This document shows, in pieces, positions 43,073 through 49,851 of a stretch of 49,851 bases of DNA. The DNA lies in the NCBI GenBank assembly GCA_013151865.1, contig JAADHN010000153.1, positions 3,568-53,418 of the forward strand. Reading direction: 5' to 3'. The notes beneath the pieces are model-generated. The model was not told where the DNA came from, made no database searches, and saw only the letters and a program-made list of their open reading frames with translations. Source of the stretch: Kiritimatiellota bacterium. GTDB lineage: Bacteria; Verrucomicrobiota; Lentisphaeria; Oligosphaerales; JAADHN01. The position numbers were made by a program, and so were the translations under genes. Each line of letters begins with the position of its first letter. The stretch's first letter is position 1.

Positions 43073-44527
43073 TCAAGCGATGTAAGTACTGGCCGAAGTG
43101 TCCCCGCCGTGTCCGGTCCAGTTCGTGTGGAAGAACTCGCCCCGAGGCTTATCCACGCGTTCGTAAGTGTGGGCCCCGAAGTAATCCCGCATGGCCTGCA
43201 GCAGATTGGCCGGCAACCGGTCACGGCGGTAGCTGTCGTAATAACTCAAAGCGCTGTTGAAGGCCGGAGTCGGAACGCCATTGAGCACAGCGATGGACAC
43301 GACGCGGCGCCAAGCCTCTTGACAATCCTCGATCACGCCCTTGAAGAAAGGCGCCAACAACAGGTTGGGCAAGTCAGGGTCGGCATCGAAGGCTTCTTTG
43401 ATACGCCCCAAAAACCGGGCACGAATGATACACCCGCCACGCCACATCAGGGCGATCTCACCGTACTTGAGGTCCCAATCGTACTCGGCGGCGGCCAGTC
43501 GCAGCAATTGGAAGCCTTGGGCATACGAGCAGACTTTGCTGGCATACAATGCCTTACGGATGTCTTCTATGAGCGTGGCCGGGTCACCATTGTAAACCGG
43601 CTGCGGTCCACTGAGCACGGTCGAGGCCGCCACCCGCTCCTCCTTGAGCGCGGACATGCACCGGGCGAATACCGCCTCGGCGATGGTCGCGGTCGGTGCA
43701 CCGAGGTCGAGGGCGCTTTGACTGGTCCATTTGCCCGTACCCTTTTGTCCGGCCGTATCCAGGATCATCTCGACCAGGGGGCCGCCGGTTTCCTCGTCTT
43801 CCTTGGCCAAAATATCGCGCGTGATCTCGATCAGGTAACTGTTCAGCTCGCCTTCGTTCCATTCTCTGAAGACCTCGTGCATCTGGGGCGGCGTCATGCC
43901 CAGGAGCGTCTTCATCAGGAAGTAGGCTTCGCAGATCATCTGGATGTCGCCGTATTCGATCCCGTTGTGGACCATCTTCACATAATGGCCGGCGCCGTTA
44001 TCGCCCACCCATTCACAGCAGGGCTCGCCCTCGGCTTTGGCCGCGATGGCCTTGAAGATGGGGCCGACGTGGGGCCACGCTTTCGGGTTGCCGCCCGGCA
44101 TGATGCTGGGACCGATCAACGCGCCCTCCTCGCCTCCCGAAACGCCAGTGCCGATGAAGTAGATCTCTTTTTCTGCCAAGTAGTTCGTGCGGCGAATCGT
44201 ATCGGGAAAATGGCTGTTCCCGCCGTCAATGACAATGTCGCCCGGCTCGAGGAAAGGCAGGACGGTTTCAATGAAGGCATCCACCGGGGAGCCGGCTTTC
44301 ACCATCAGCATGACTTTGCGTGGCCGCGCCAAGGCGGCGCAGAATTCCTCGGGCGAATGACAGCCGATGATCTTCTTGCCCTTGCCCCGTCCGTTCACGA
44401 ACCGGTCGACCTTGCTCACCGTACGGTTGTAGCACGCCACGGTGAAGCCTTTGCTTTCCATATTCAGGATCAGATTCTCACCCATCACGGCGAGACCGAT
44501 GATGCCGATATCCGCGTTCCCACTCAT
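43073..44527 (-). CDS. gnd: 6-phosphogluconate dehydrogenase, decarboxylating
   Basis: A 484-residue long-form enzyme making ribulose 5-phosphate. The dinucleotide-binding start is IGIIGLAVMGENLILNM, CYNRTVSKVDRF fits NADP, and the family signature IVIDGGNSHFPDT follows. GTGVSGGEEGA, KMVHNGIEYGDMQ-like KMVHNGIEYGDIQ and the C-terminal FHTNWTGHGG are conserved. GGGAG lies eight bases before the ATG at 44527. It follows the phosphofructokinase gene on the same strand, separated by about 190 bases. The short gap beyond its stop (42838-43072) is convergent and shows nothing recognisable. Confidence 0.95.
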   Translation of the reverse strand: MSGNADIGIIGLAVMGENLILNMESKGFTVACYNRTVSKVDRFVNGRGKGKKIIGCHSPEEFCAALARPRKVMLMVKAGSPVDAFIETVLPFLEPGDIVIDGGNSHFPDTIRRTNYLAEKEIYFIGTGVSGGEEGALIGPSIMPGGNPKAWPHVGPIFKAIAAKAEGEPCCEWVGDNGAGHYVKMVHNGIEYGDIQMICEAYFLMKTLLGMTPPQMHEVFREWNEGELNSYLIEITRDILAKEDEETGGPLVEMILDTAGQKGTGKWTSQSALDLGAPTATIAEAVFARCMSALKEERVAASTVLSGPQPVYNGDPATLIEDIRKALYASKVCSYAQGFQLLRLAAAEYDWDLKYGEIALMWRGGCIIRARFLGRIKEAFDADPDLPNLLLAPFFKGVIEDCQEAWRRVVSIAVLNGVPTPAFNSALSYYDSYRRDRLPANLLQAMRDYFGAHTYERVDKPRGEFFHTNWTGHGGDTSASTYIA

Positions 44528-44690
44528 GTGTGCTTCTCCCTGTTGTTTATTCGGCATGGTGTTTTCATTCCGAACTTGACAGTACCCTTTTGCCGCCGGG
44601 GCAGTGGTGCGAGACGCGAAAAGCAAGCGTCCCCTCAATCGATTTGTTCATGGTAATCGTGCTTGCCGTCGACCCGACGCCTTGCCGAAA

Positions 44691-44710
44691 CGGACGCCGT
44701 TTCGCCGAAC
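44691..44710 (-). terminator. Hairpin just after the PPi-phosphofructokinase gene
   Basis: CGAAACG and CGTTTCG form a 7-bp perfect stem around five bases, starting within ten bases of the minus-strand gene's stop. There is no clear T-tract, so it is a weak terminator candidate. Confidence 0.3.
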
Positions 44711-44718
44711 GCCCGGGC

Positions 44719-46005
44719 TCAACGCAGAGCTTGGGGCACATACTCCGAGAGTTGTTTCGGAGCAAAGGCCGGCCTGAGACGGGCGAAACGCTGCCGTCCG
44801 TTCACCAGCGGCACACTGGGCCAATCCTCGCCGATCAAGGGGCGGACGTATGCCAGGAACTGGTCCGTAACGTCGCACCGGTCCTTCGTGATCCAGGCTG
44901 CCGGGAAGGTCCGCTCCGAATTGGCGACCTTCTCAAGCGGTACCTTGTCGTAGCGGACACTGTAAATCAGGCCCGGTTCCCGCAGAATCGTGGCCATGAA
45001 GCCGCCCCGGCCCTCGAACGCCAGCAGTGCGGCCTTTTGGCCGACCCGGTACGCCTCATCGAGGTCCACCACCGAGGCATACACGGCCGTGTCCCGTTGG
45101 GCCGTGCCGTACGTCTGCCCGCGGGCGTTGCCCCGGGCCGCCAGCCCGTGGGCGTTCAAGTAGTTGACCAGGGCCTGCTGCACCGTTGTCCGGCTGGCGC
45201 TGAACTGGACGTGACCGAAACTGTCCCGCGATGCACCCAAGTCGCCGATGTCACATCCTTCACTGACCACCACCACAGCCCGACCGCGACGTTTCACCGT
45301 GGCGTTGATTTTGTCCGCCATCTCCTCAAGCGCCAATGCCCCTTCCGCCAAGAAAATGAGCAGGGGCGTCTCGCGCGTGGGGTCCGCCAAACGAGCCGCC
45401 GCCGGGATGAACCCGATCTTGCGGCCCATAGCCTGGAGCACGAGCACCGGGTCGGACGGGCAGGAGCCGCGGTTCTCTTCTTCGGCGTTCTGCACAATGT
45501 GGGACCAGTACCGGGCCACGGAACCGTAACCCGGTGTGTGGTCGATGAGTTCGAACGCACTGTCGCCCACGTCGTTGTCAATGGTCTTCGGGATGCCGAC
45601 CGCGACAACTTCGATGCCCCGTTCCCGGGCCAGGGCCGCCACCTTATGGGCCGTATCCATCGAATCGTTGCCGCCGTTGTACAGAAAATAGCCGATGTCG
45701 TGGGCTTCGAGCACCGCCACCACGCGCTCGAAATCTTCCTCCTGGTGAGCTTTCATCTTGTACCGACACGTGCCGATGGCGCCCGCAGCCGGCGTGTTGC
45801 GCAGAAGCGCGATCTCTTGTTCGTCCTGGACCGACAAATCGAGGAGTTCTTCCTTCAGAACGCCCTCGATGCCGTGCCATCCCGCATAGACGTGCCCGAC
45901 ACGGGCCGGAAACATTCGAGCCGTTTCGACCACGCCTCGGAGGGAACTGTTGATCACGGGCGAAGGACCGCCCGATTGCGCCACCAACAGATTTCTTGCA
46001 GCCAT
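44719..46005 (-). CDS. pfp: Pyrophosphate-dependent 6-phosphofructokinase
   Basis: A 428-residue phosphofructokinase. NGGNDSMDTA has an Asn-Asp pair at the position that is Asp-Gly in ATP enzymes. GIPKTIDNDV has Lys in place of Gly, the hallmark of PPi users. The reaction is reversible, saves ATP and is common in anaerobes. LLVAQSGGPSPVINSS and AMGRKIGFIPAAARLAD are further family motifs. GGGAGA precedes the ATG at 46005. The neighbouring gnd and mannonate-type SDR genes make this a central sugar block. Confidence 0.92.
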   Translation of the reverse strand: MAARNLLVAQSGGPSPVINSSLRGVVETARMFPARVGHVYAGWHGIEGVLKEELLDLSVQDEQEIALLRNTPAAGAIGTCRYKMKAHQEEDFERVVAVLEAHDIGYFLYNGGNDSMDTAHKVAALARERGIEVVAVGIPKTIDNDVGDSAFELIDHTPGYGSVARYWSHIVQNAEEENRGSCPSDPVLVLQAMGRKIGFIPAAARLADPTRETPLLIFLAEGALALEEMADKINATVKRRGRAVVVVSEGCDIGDLGASRDSFGHVQFSASRTTVQQALVNYLNAHGLAARGNARGQTYGTAQRDTAVYASVVDLDEAYRVGQKAALLAFEGRGGFMATILREPGLIYSVRYDKVPLEKVANSERTFPAAWITKDRCDVTDQFLAYVRPLIGEDWPSVPLVNGRQRFARLRPAFAPKQLSEYVPQALR

Positions 46006-46159
46006 TATTCATCTTCTCCCGTGGTTAGTCCAGGCCTCGTTTCGAGAACACCCGCCGTCGCTCGCCGGCCGCCTGCCTCGCCGTCCTCAACGGACCGAAT
46101 TCTCCGGTCCCGCGCCTTCGTCCGGACGGCAACGCCCCATCTTCGCCGAGCTTGTGCGG

Positions 46160-47017
46160 TCAGACCCCACTGAAAGCGCTGAATCCGCCGTCCACCGGGA
46201 TCACCGTGCCGGTGACGAACGCGGAGGCCTCGTCGCTCACCAACCACAGCAGGGCGCCCAAGAGGTCGTCGGGCGTCCCGTATCGACCCATGGGGGTGTG
46301 CGAGACGATCGTTTGTCCCCGAGGCGTCATGCTCCCGTCCGGATTGGTCAACAGGCTGCGGTTTTGCTCGGTCAGGAAAAACCCGGGCGCGATGGCGTTG
46401 ACCCGAATACCGACTTTGGCCATGTGCACGGCCAGCCAAAGAGTGAAATTGCTGACCGCTGCTTTCGCCGCGCTGTAGGCCGGGATCTTGGTCAACGGCG
46501 TAAAGGCGTTCATGGACGAAATATTCACCACTGTGCCGTGGCCTCGCTCCGCCATATCCCGCGAAAAGGCCTGTGTCGTGAGGAACGTCCCCAAGAAGTT
46601 GAGGCCGAAGACGAACTGGACGCCGTCCGGGGTCAGGTCGTAAAATGTCTTGATCGCCGGGTCCGAGCCCTCGAGATCGTCCGGGAACAGGAACTCTTTG
46701 CTGGTCGTCCCTTGGGGGTGGTTGCCGCCGGCGCCGTTCACCAGGATATCGCACGGACCGAATGCCTCGATGACGCGGGCGTGGGCCTGCTGGAGGCTGG
46801 CCGTTTCAAGCACGTTGCAGGCCACGCCGATGGCCGTGCCGCCGGCCTCGGCGATTTCTTTCGCGGTCGCCCTCGCCGCGTCTTCACGCAGATCCAGCAC
46901 AGCGACACGGGCCCCGCATTCCCCGAGGGCCCGCACCATGCAGCCGCAGAGCACACCGGCGCCGCCGGTGACCACCGCGGTCTTCCCCGTCAAGTTCACG
47001 TTCAAAGGTACACTCAT
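46160..47017 (-). CDS. uxuB: SDR-family oxidoreductase, D-mannonate oxidoreductase type
   Basis: A 285-residue short-chain dehydrogenase. TGGAGVLCGCM is the cofactor loop, LVNGAGGNHPQGTT is typical of fructuronate reductases/D-mannonate oxidoreductases, and VVNISSMN with AYSAAKAA holds the Ser-Tyr-Lys triad. In that role it interconverts fructuronate and mannonate in uronate breakdown. AGGAGG lies nine bases before the ATG at 47017. A 12-bp palindrome resembling a LacI-family operator lies about 76 bases upstream. The family is certain; the specific substrate less so. Confidence 0.82.
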   Translation of the reverse strand: MSVPLNVNLTGKTAVVTGGAGVLCGCMVRALGECGARVAVLDLREDAARATAKEIAEAGGTAIGVACNVLETASLQQAHARVIEAFGPCDILVNGAGGNHPQGTTSKEFLFPDDLEGSDPAIKTFYDLTPDGVQFVFGLNFLGTFLTTQAFSRDMAERGHGTVVNISSMNAFTPLTKIPAYSAAKAAVSNFTLWLAVHMAKVGIRVNAIAPGFFLTEQNRSLLTNPDGSMTPRGQTIVSHTPMGRYGTPDDLLGALLWLVSDEASAFVTGTVIPVDGGFSAFSGV

Positions 47018-47092
47018 GTCGTCTGACCTCCTGGGTGCTGCCGCTTTCCCCGATCCGAGCGAACCTGCGCTGCCGAGCCGGTTCGCCAAACT

Positions 47093-47104
47093 CAAAACGT
47101 TTTG
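47093..47104. promoter_or_regulatory. LacI-type operator-like palindrome upstream of the SDR gene
   Basis: CAAAACGTTTTG is a perfect 12-bp palindrome with a central CG and A/T half sites, the general form recognised by LacI/CcpA-family repressors. It lies 76-87 bases before the SDR start. The sequence CTCAAAACG also occurs about 45 bases before the minus-strand alcohol dehydrogenase start (near 3515-3523). Confidence 0.4.
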
Positions 47105-47122
47105 TGAAAAGCACCGAAACCC

Positions 47123-47147
47123 GAGACTCCCGTGAACGGGGGGTCTC
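47123..47147 (-). terminator. 9-bp hairpin between hypC and the SDR gene
   Basis: GAGACTCCC (47123-47131) pairs with GGGGGTCTC (47139-47147), with one G-T pair and a 7-base loop. Read on the minus strand it lies after hypC and is followed by a moderately T-rich stretch, so it could end the hyp transcript. Confidence 0.35.
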
Positions 47148-47302
47148 AGTGTAACATGCCCTCGAAACACGAGGCAATCCAGGGCCGCGAGATGCGAAAC
47201 CCGCCCCTGATTCACCCGAAAGAAACCCGCCGAGGGGAAACGGGGCCGGGCGAACGACGGCAAAGGCGGACCGCTGCCGGGAGAAGGCCGGCGGCGCCGA
47301 CT

Positions 47303-47539
47303 TCACACTGTCGAGTCAGGCGCCGAACCGATCCCAGAAGACGCCAGGATCTCGCGGTACTCGGCCACATCCTCCTCGGACCATTTGCGAATGGCGAAAC
47401 CCGCGTGCAGGAGGACGTAATCCCCAACCGCCGGGGCCTCGATGAAGGCCACGTTCGCCGTGCGCCGAATGCCGTCGATGTCCACCAGCGCTTCGGTATC
47501 GTGTAATTCGATGATCTTTGCGGGAACTGCCAGACACAT
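47303..47539 (-). CDS. hypC: [NiFe]-hydrogenase maturation chaperone HypC
   Basis: A 78-residue protein beginning MCLAVPAKI, the signature in which Cys2 binds the Fe(CN)2CO fragment during [NiFe]-hydrogenase assembly. The OB-fold body includes ALVDIDGIRRTANVAFI and VGDYVLLHAGFAI. The ATG at 47539 was chosen because Cys must follow the initiator Met; a much longer frame upstream overlaps hypF out of phase. It starts 14 bases after the hypF stop, so the two are one unit. Confidence 0.95.
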   Translation of the reverse strand: MCLAVPAKIIELHDTEALVDIDGIRRTANVAFIEAPAVGDYVLLHAGFAIRKWSEEDVAEYREILASSGIGSAPDSTV

Positions 47540-47553
47540 GAGAACGTGCCCCG

Positions 47554-49842
47554 TTAGTGTTTCAACGTGTGCTCGGCCAACGCCACAGCAGCCTGGCCAT
47601 AACATACCCCGGCATCGTTCGGCGGCACCTGCCGGTGGCGCCAAATGCGAAAACCCGCCGTCGCGAGCGCTTCGGTCGTCCACCCCGTGAGCAGTGAATT
47701 CTGAAAAACACCGCCCGAGAGGACGACTTCCTCCAAGCCGGTCTGTTCCCGCAGCATCGAACAAGTACGCACCACGGCTCCGGCCACCGTAGCATGAAAC
47801 AGCGCGGCCATTTCGCGGATGTCGGCCCCGGTGCGCCGGGCCCGGACGAGTCGTCGGACCAGCGGCGCAAAAGAAACCACCGCGACCTCGGAGCCGGTCG
47901 CGAGTTCCACGGGCGCCGGAGCGGGGCGGACCCCGGCACGTTCGGCCGCCGTCTGCAATCGGATGGCCGCCTGCCCTTCGTAGGTAATTGTATCGCAAAG
48001 GCCCAAAAGTGCGGAAACCGCATCGAACAGGCGACCCGCGCTCGAGGTGTTCGGAGACCGATGCGAAACCCGCAGGACCTGCAGCAACACGGCCCGGTCT
48101 TTCTCGTTCAGCCCCGGAAGCAGTTCCGCGGCGAGGCGGGCGCCCTCGTCCGAACCGAATGCAGCGACCAGCAAGCTCAAGGCAATACGGACCGGATGCT
48201 TTACTGCCGCGTCCCCGCCCGGCAGCCGCAGCCACTCGAAACGTGCCGCACGCCGGTACGAGGCCAGAGAGGCTTCGAGAAATTCGCCGCCCCAAACCGT
48301 GCCGTCCGGTCCGTACCCGGTACCGTCCAGAGCGACTCCGATGGCCGGGCCCTGACGCCCGTTCTCCGCCAAGCAGGCGGCAATATGGGCATGGTGATGT
48401 TGCACCCCGAGCAGGGGCGCCAGGCGGACCCTGCGGGCAAACCGAGTAGAGAGATAGTCCGGATGCAAATCGTGAGCGACGACCGCGGGCCGGACCCCGA
48501 GCAGGGCCACCAGATCCCGAACCGCCGACTCGTAGAACCGGCAGGCGGCCCATTCGGTCAGGTCTCCCACATGCTGGGAGAGAAAGGCGTCGCTGTCGCG
48601 CGTAACGCAAAACGTGTTCTTCAGCTCCGCACCGCACGCCAGGACGGCCGCGCCGGTCACCGGCAGTTTCACCGGGGTGGGAACATACCCCCTGGAACGG
48701 CGGATCGGAAACGGGGCGCCCGCGGCGAACATTACGACAGAGTCATCGCAGCGACGGACGATGGGGCGGTCGTGGTCCAGGGCGAAATGCGCTGCCCGCC
48801 CCAAAATGTCGGGCACGAGTTCCGCGAAATCGGAGATGATGGGCTCCTCGGTCCGGTTGGCACTGGTCATTACCAGGGGACCGATCTCACGCAGGAGCAG
48901 CAAGTGCACGGGCGTATAAGGCAGAAAAACACCCACGTCGTCCGTGTCGGGCGAAATCAGGGGGCTCAAGGTCGAGTTCGGCCGTCGCGGCAGAATGACG
49001 ATGGGGTGCGCGGGCCGTTCCAGAAACGCCTCGATCTCCGGGGTGGTCCGACAGTGATTTCGCACTTGTTCGACCGAGGAAAACATGACGGCCAGTGCTT
49101 TGTGCGGACGCGCCTTGTCCCTGCGCAACCGCTCCACGGCTTGACTGTCGTCGGCTCGGCAGGCCAAGTGAAAACCGCCCAGACCCTTGACGGCCACGGT
49201 GTGACCCCGCTCGAGTAATCGTGCGGTCTCCGCAATGGGGTCCCCGGGCACTTCGCCCCCGCGCTCGTCCCGGAGGGTCAATCGCGGACCGCAGGCCGCG
49301 CACGCGTTGGGCTGGGCATCGAAGCGTCGGTCCCGCGGGTCCGTGTACTCCGCTTCGCAAGCCCGACACATGGGGAACCCGACCATGGACGTCCGGAGAC
49401 GATCATACGGCAGGGACCGAATGATGGTGAAACGGGGACCGCAGTTGGTGCAGTTAATGAAGGCGTATCGGTATCGCCGGTCAGCCGGATCGAACAGTTC
49501 CCGACGACAGTCGCCGCAAGTGGCCAAGTCGGGCGGCATCCCGGCCGCCACATCGCCGGAGCGCTCGCTCCGGCTGATGACGAAAAGCCCGGCGTCGCCC
49601 CTCACCGGAACCTCCCGGGCCTCGAGGGCATCGATGCGCGCTTGGGGCGGCGGCGCCTGCCGCAGGCGCACCAGGAATTGCCGAACCCGCGCCGGCGGAC
49701 CCTCGACCTCGATGATGACTCCGGAAAGCGCGTTCAGGACAAAGCCCGACAATCCCGCCTCGACGGCGTATCGATACACGGTGGGGCGAAAGCCCACTCC
49801 CTGGACGCAACCCCGGACCTCAATGTGCATTCGCTTGTTCAT
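47554..49842 (-). CDS. hypF: Carbamoyltransferase HypF for hydrogenase cyanide ligands
   Basis: A complete 762-residue enzyme that makes the carbamoyl-AMP and thiocarbamate from which the CN ligands of [NiFe]-hydrogenases derive. Domains in order: acylphosphatase (RGCVQGVGFRPTVYRYA), paired zinc fingers (CGDC, CTNC, CRAC, CAAC, residues about 110-190), a YrdC-like domain (VAVKGLGGFHLACRA, HKALAVMF, MTSANRTEEP) and a Kae1-like domain with VQHHHAHIA near residue 480 and VLSGGVFQN. Only nine bases of the window precede the ATG, so its upstream neighbour is unknown. hypC follows; hypD and hypE are not in the window. Confidence 0.96.
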   Translation of the reverse strand: MNKRMHIEVRGCVQGVGFRPTVYRYAVEAGLSGFVLNALSGVIIEVEGPPARVRQFLVRLRQAPPPQARIDALEAREVPVRGDAGLFVISRSERSGDVAAGMPPDLATCGDCRRELFDPADRRYRYAFINCTNCGPRFTIIRSLPYDRLRTSMVGFPMCRACEAEYTDPRDRRFDAQPNACAACGPRLTLRDERGGEVPGDPIAETARLLERGHTVAVKGLGGFHLACRADDSQAVERLRRDKARPHKALAVMFSSVEQVRNHCRTTPEIEAFLERPAHPIVILPRRPNSTLSPLISPDTDDVGVFLPYTPVHLLLLREIGPLVMTSANRTEEPIISDFAELVPDILGRAAHFALDHDRPIVRRCDDSVVMFAAGAPFPIRRSRGYVPTPVKLPVTGAAVLACGAELKNTFCVTRDSDAFLSQHVGDLTEWAACRFYESAVRDLVALLGVRPAVVAHDLHPDYLSTRFARRVRLAPLLGVQHHHAHIAACLAENGRQGPAIGVALDGTGYGPDGTVWGGEFLEASLASYRRAARFEWLRLPGGDAAVKHPVRIALSLLVAAFGSDEGARLAAELLPGLNEKDRAVLLQVLRVSHRSPNTSSAGRLFDAVSALLGLCDTITYEGQAAIRLQTAAERAGVRPAPAPVELATGSEVAVVSFAPLVRRLVRARRTGADIREMAALFHATVAGAVVRTCSMLREQTGLEEVVLSGGVFQNSLLTGWTTEALATAGFRIWRHRQVPPNDAGVCYGQAAVALAEHTLKH

Positions 49843-49851
49843 GGATGTCCG

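Noticed and set aside
47540-48637. A long frame extending hypC upstream to 444 codons
   Set aside because: It is out of phase within hypF, and HypC must begin Met-Cys.

Overview
The window is about 50 kb of GC-rich bacterial chromosome with no rRNA, tRNA, CRISPR array or insertion sequence that I can recognise. It encodes 37 convincing proteins, most of them core functions. The organism is a diderm that makes LPS with heptose and Kdo: it has heptose kinase and phosphatase, KdsABC, LptABC and an MlaEFD lipid transporter. It also carries a McsA-McsB-ClpC protein-arginine-phosphorylation set, which is best known from Firmicutes, and a very large membrane Ser/Thr kinase. A glycyl radical enzyme, a pyrophosphate-dependent phosphofructokinase and [NiFe]-hydrogenase maturation genes point to anaerobic metabolism. 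A large secreted GH2 glycosidase and several sugar-acid oxidoreductases point to polysaccharide use. This mix suits the Planctomycetota-Verrucomicrobiota-Lentisphaerota/Kiritimatiellota group or a neighbouring candidate phylum. That placement is inference from gene content, not from a marker tree.

Layout. 68-6728 (minus strand): purA, uppS and cdsA, followed by an alcohol dehydrogenase, an aldo/keto reductase and an amidohydrolase-type lactonase that together look like an oxidative L-fucose-type sugar route. 7319-10222 (plus): mlaE, mlaF, mlaD. 10613-19247 (plus): Ser/Thr kinase, mcsA, mcsB, clpC. 19267-25793 (plus): FHA-like membrane protein, then a tightly overlapping envelope cassette (heptose kinase, gmhB, kdsB, kdsA, kdsC, lptC-like, lptA, lptB). 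25938-31478 (plus): hpf, rodA, hflX, coaE, rho. 32089-39056 (plus): GH2 glycosidase and glycyl radical enzyme. 39165-41410 (minus): one ABC sugar permease and its binding lipoprotein. 41842-42837 (plus): Gfo/Idh oxidoreductase. 43073-49842 (minus): hypF, hypC, a mannonate-type SDR, PPi-phosphofructokinase and 6-phosphogluconate dehydrogenase.

Most notable non-coding signal. A conserved element of roughly 160 nt occurs three times in the same orientation, in the gaps before mlaE (about 6820-6980), before the Ser/Thr kinase (about 10226-10402) and between mcsB and clpC (about 16402-16570). Invariant blocks sit at fixed spacing. One short stem keeps its pairing through a C-G to T-A change, and a second position forms a hairpin of different sequence in each copy. 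This could be a family of structured RNAs or a REP/MITE-like repeat. Other points for follow-up are the glycyl radical enzyme without a nearby activase, the five-fold repeat in MlaD, a 24-bp perfect palindrome, a LacI-type operator-like palindrome before the SDR gene, and an ABC transporter lacking its second permease.
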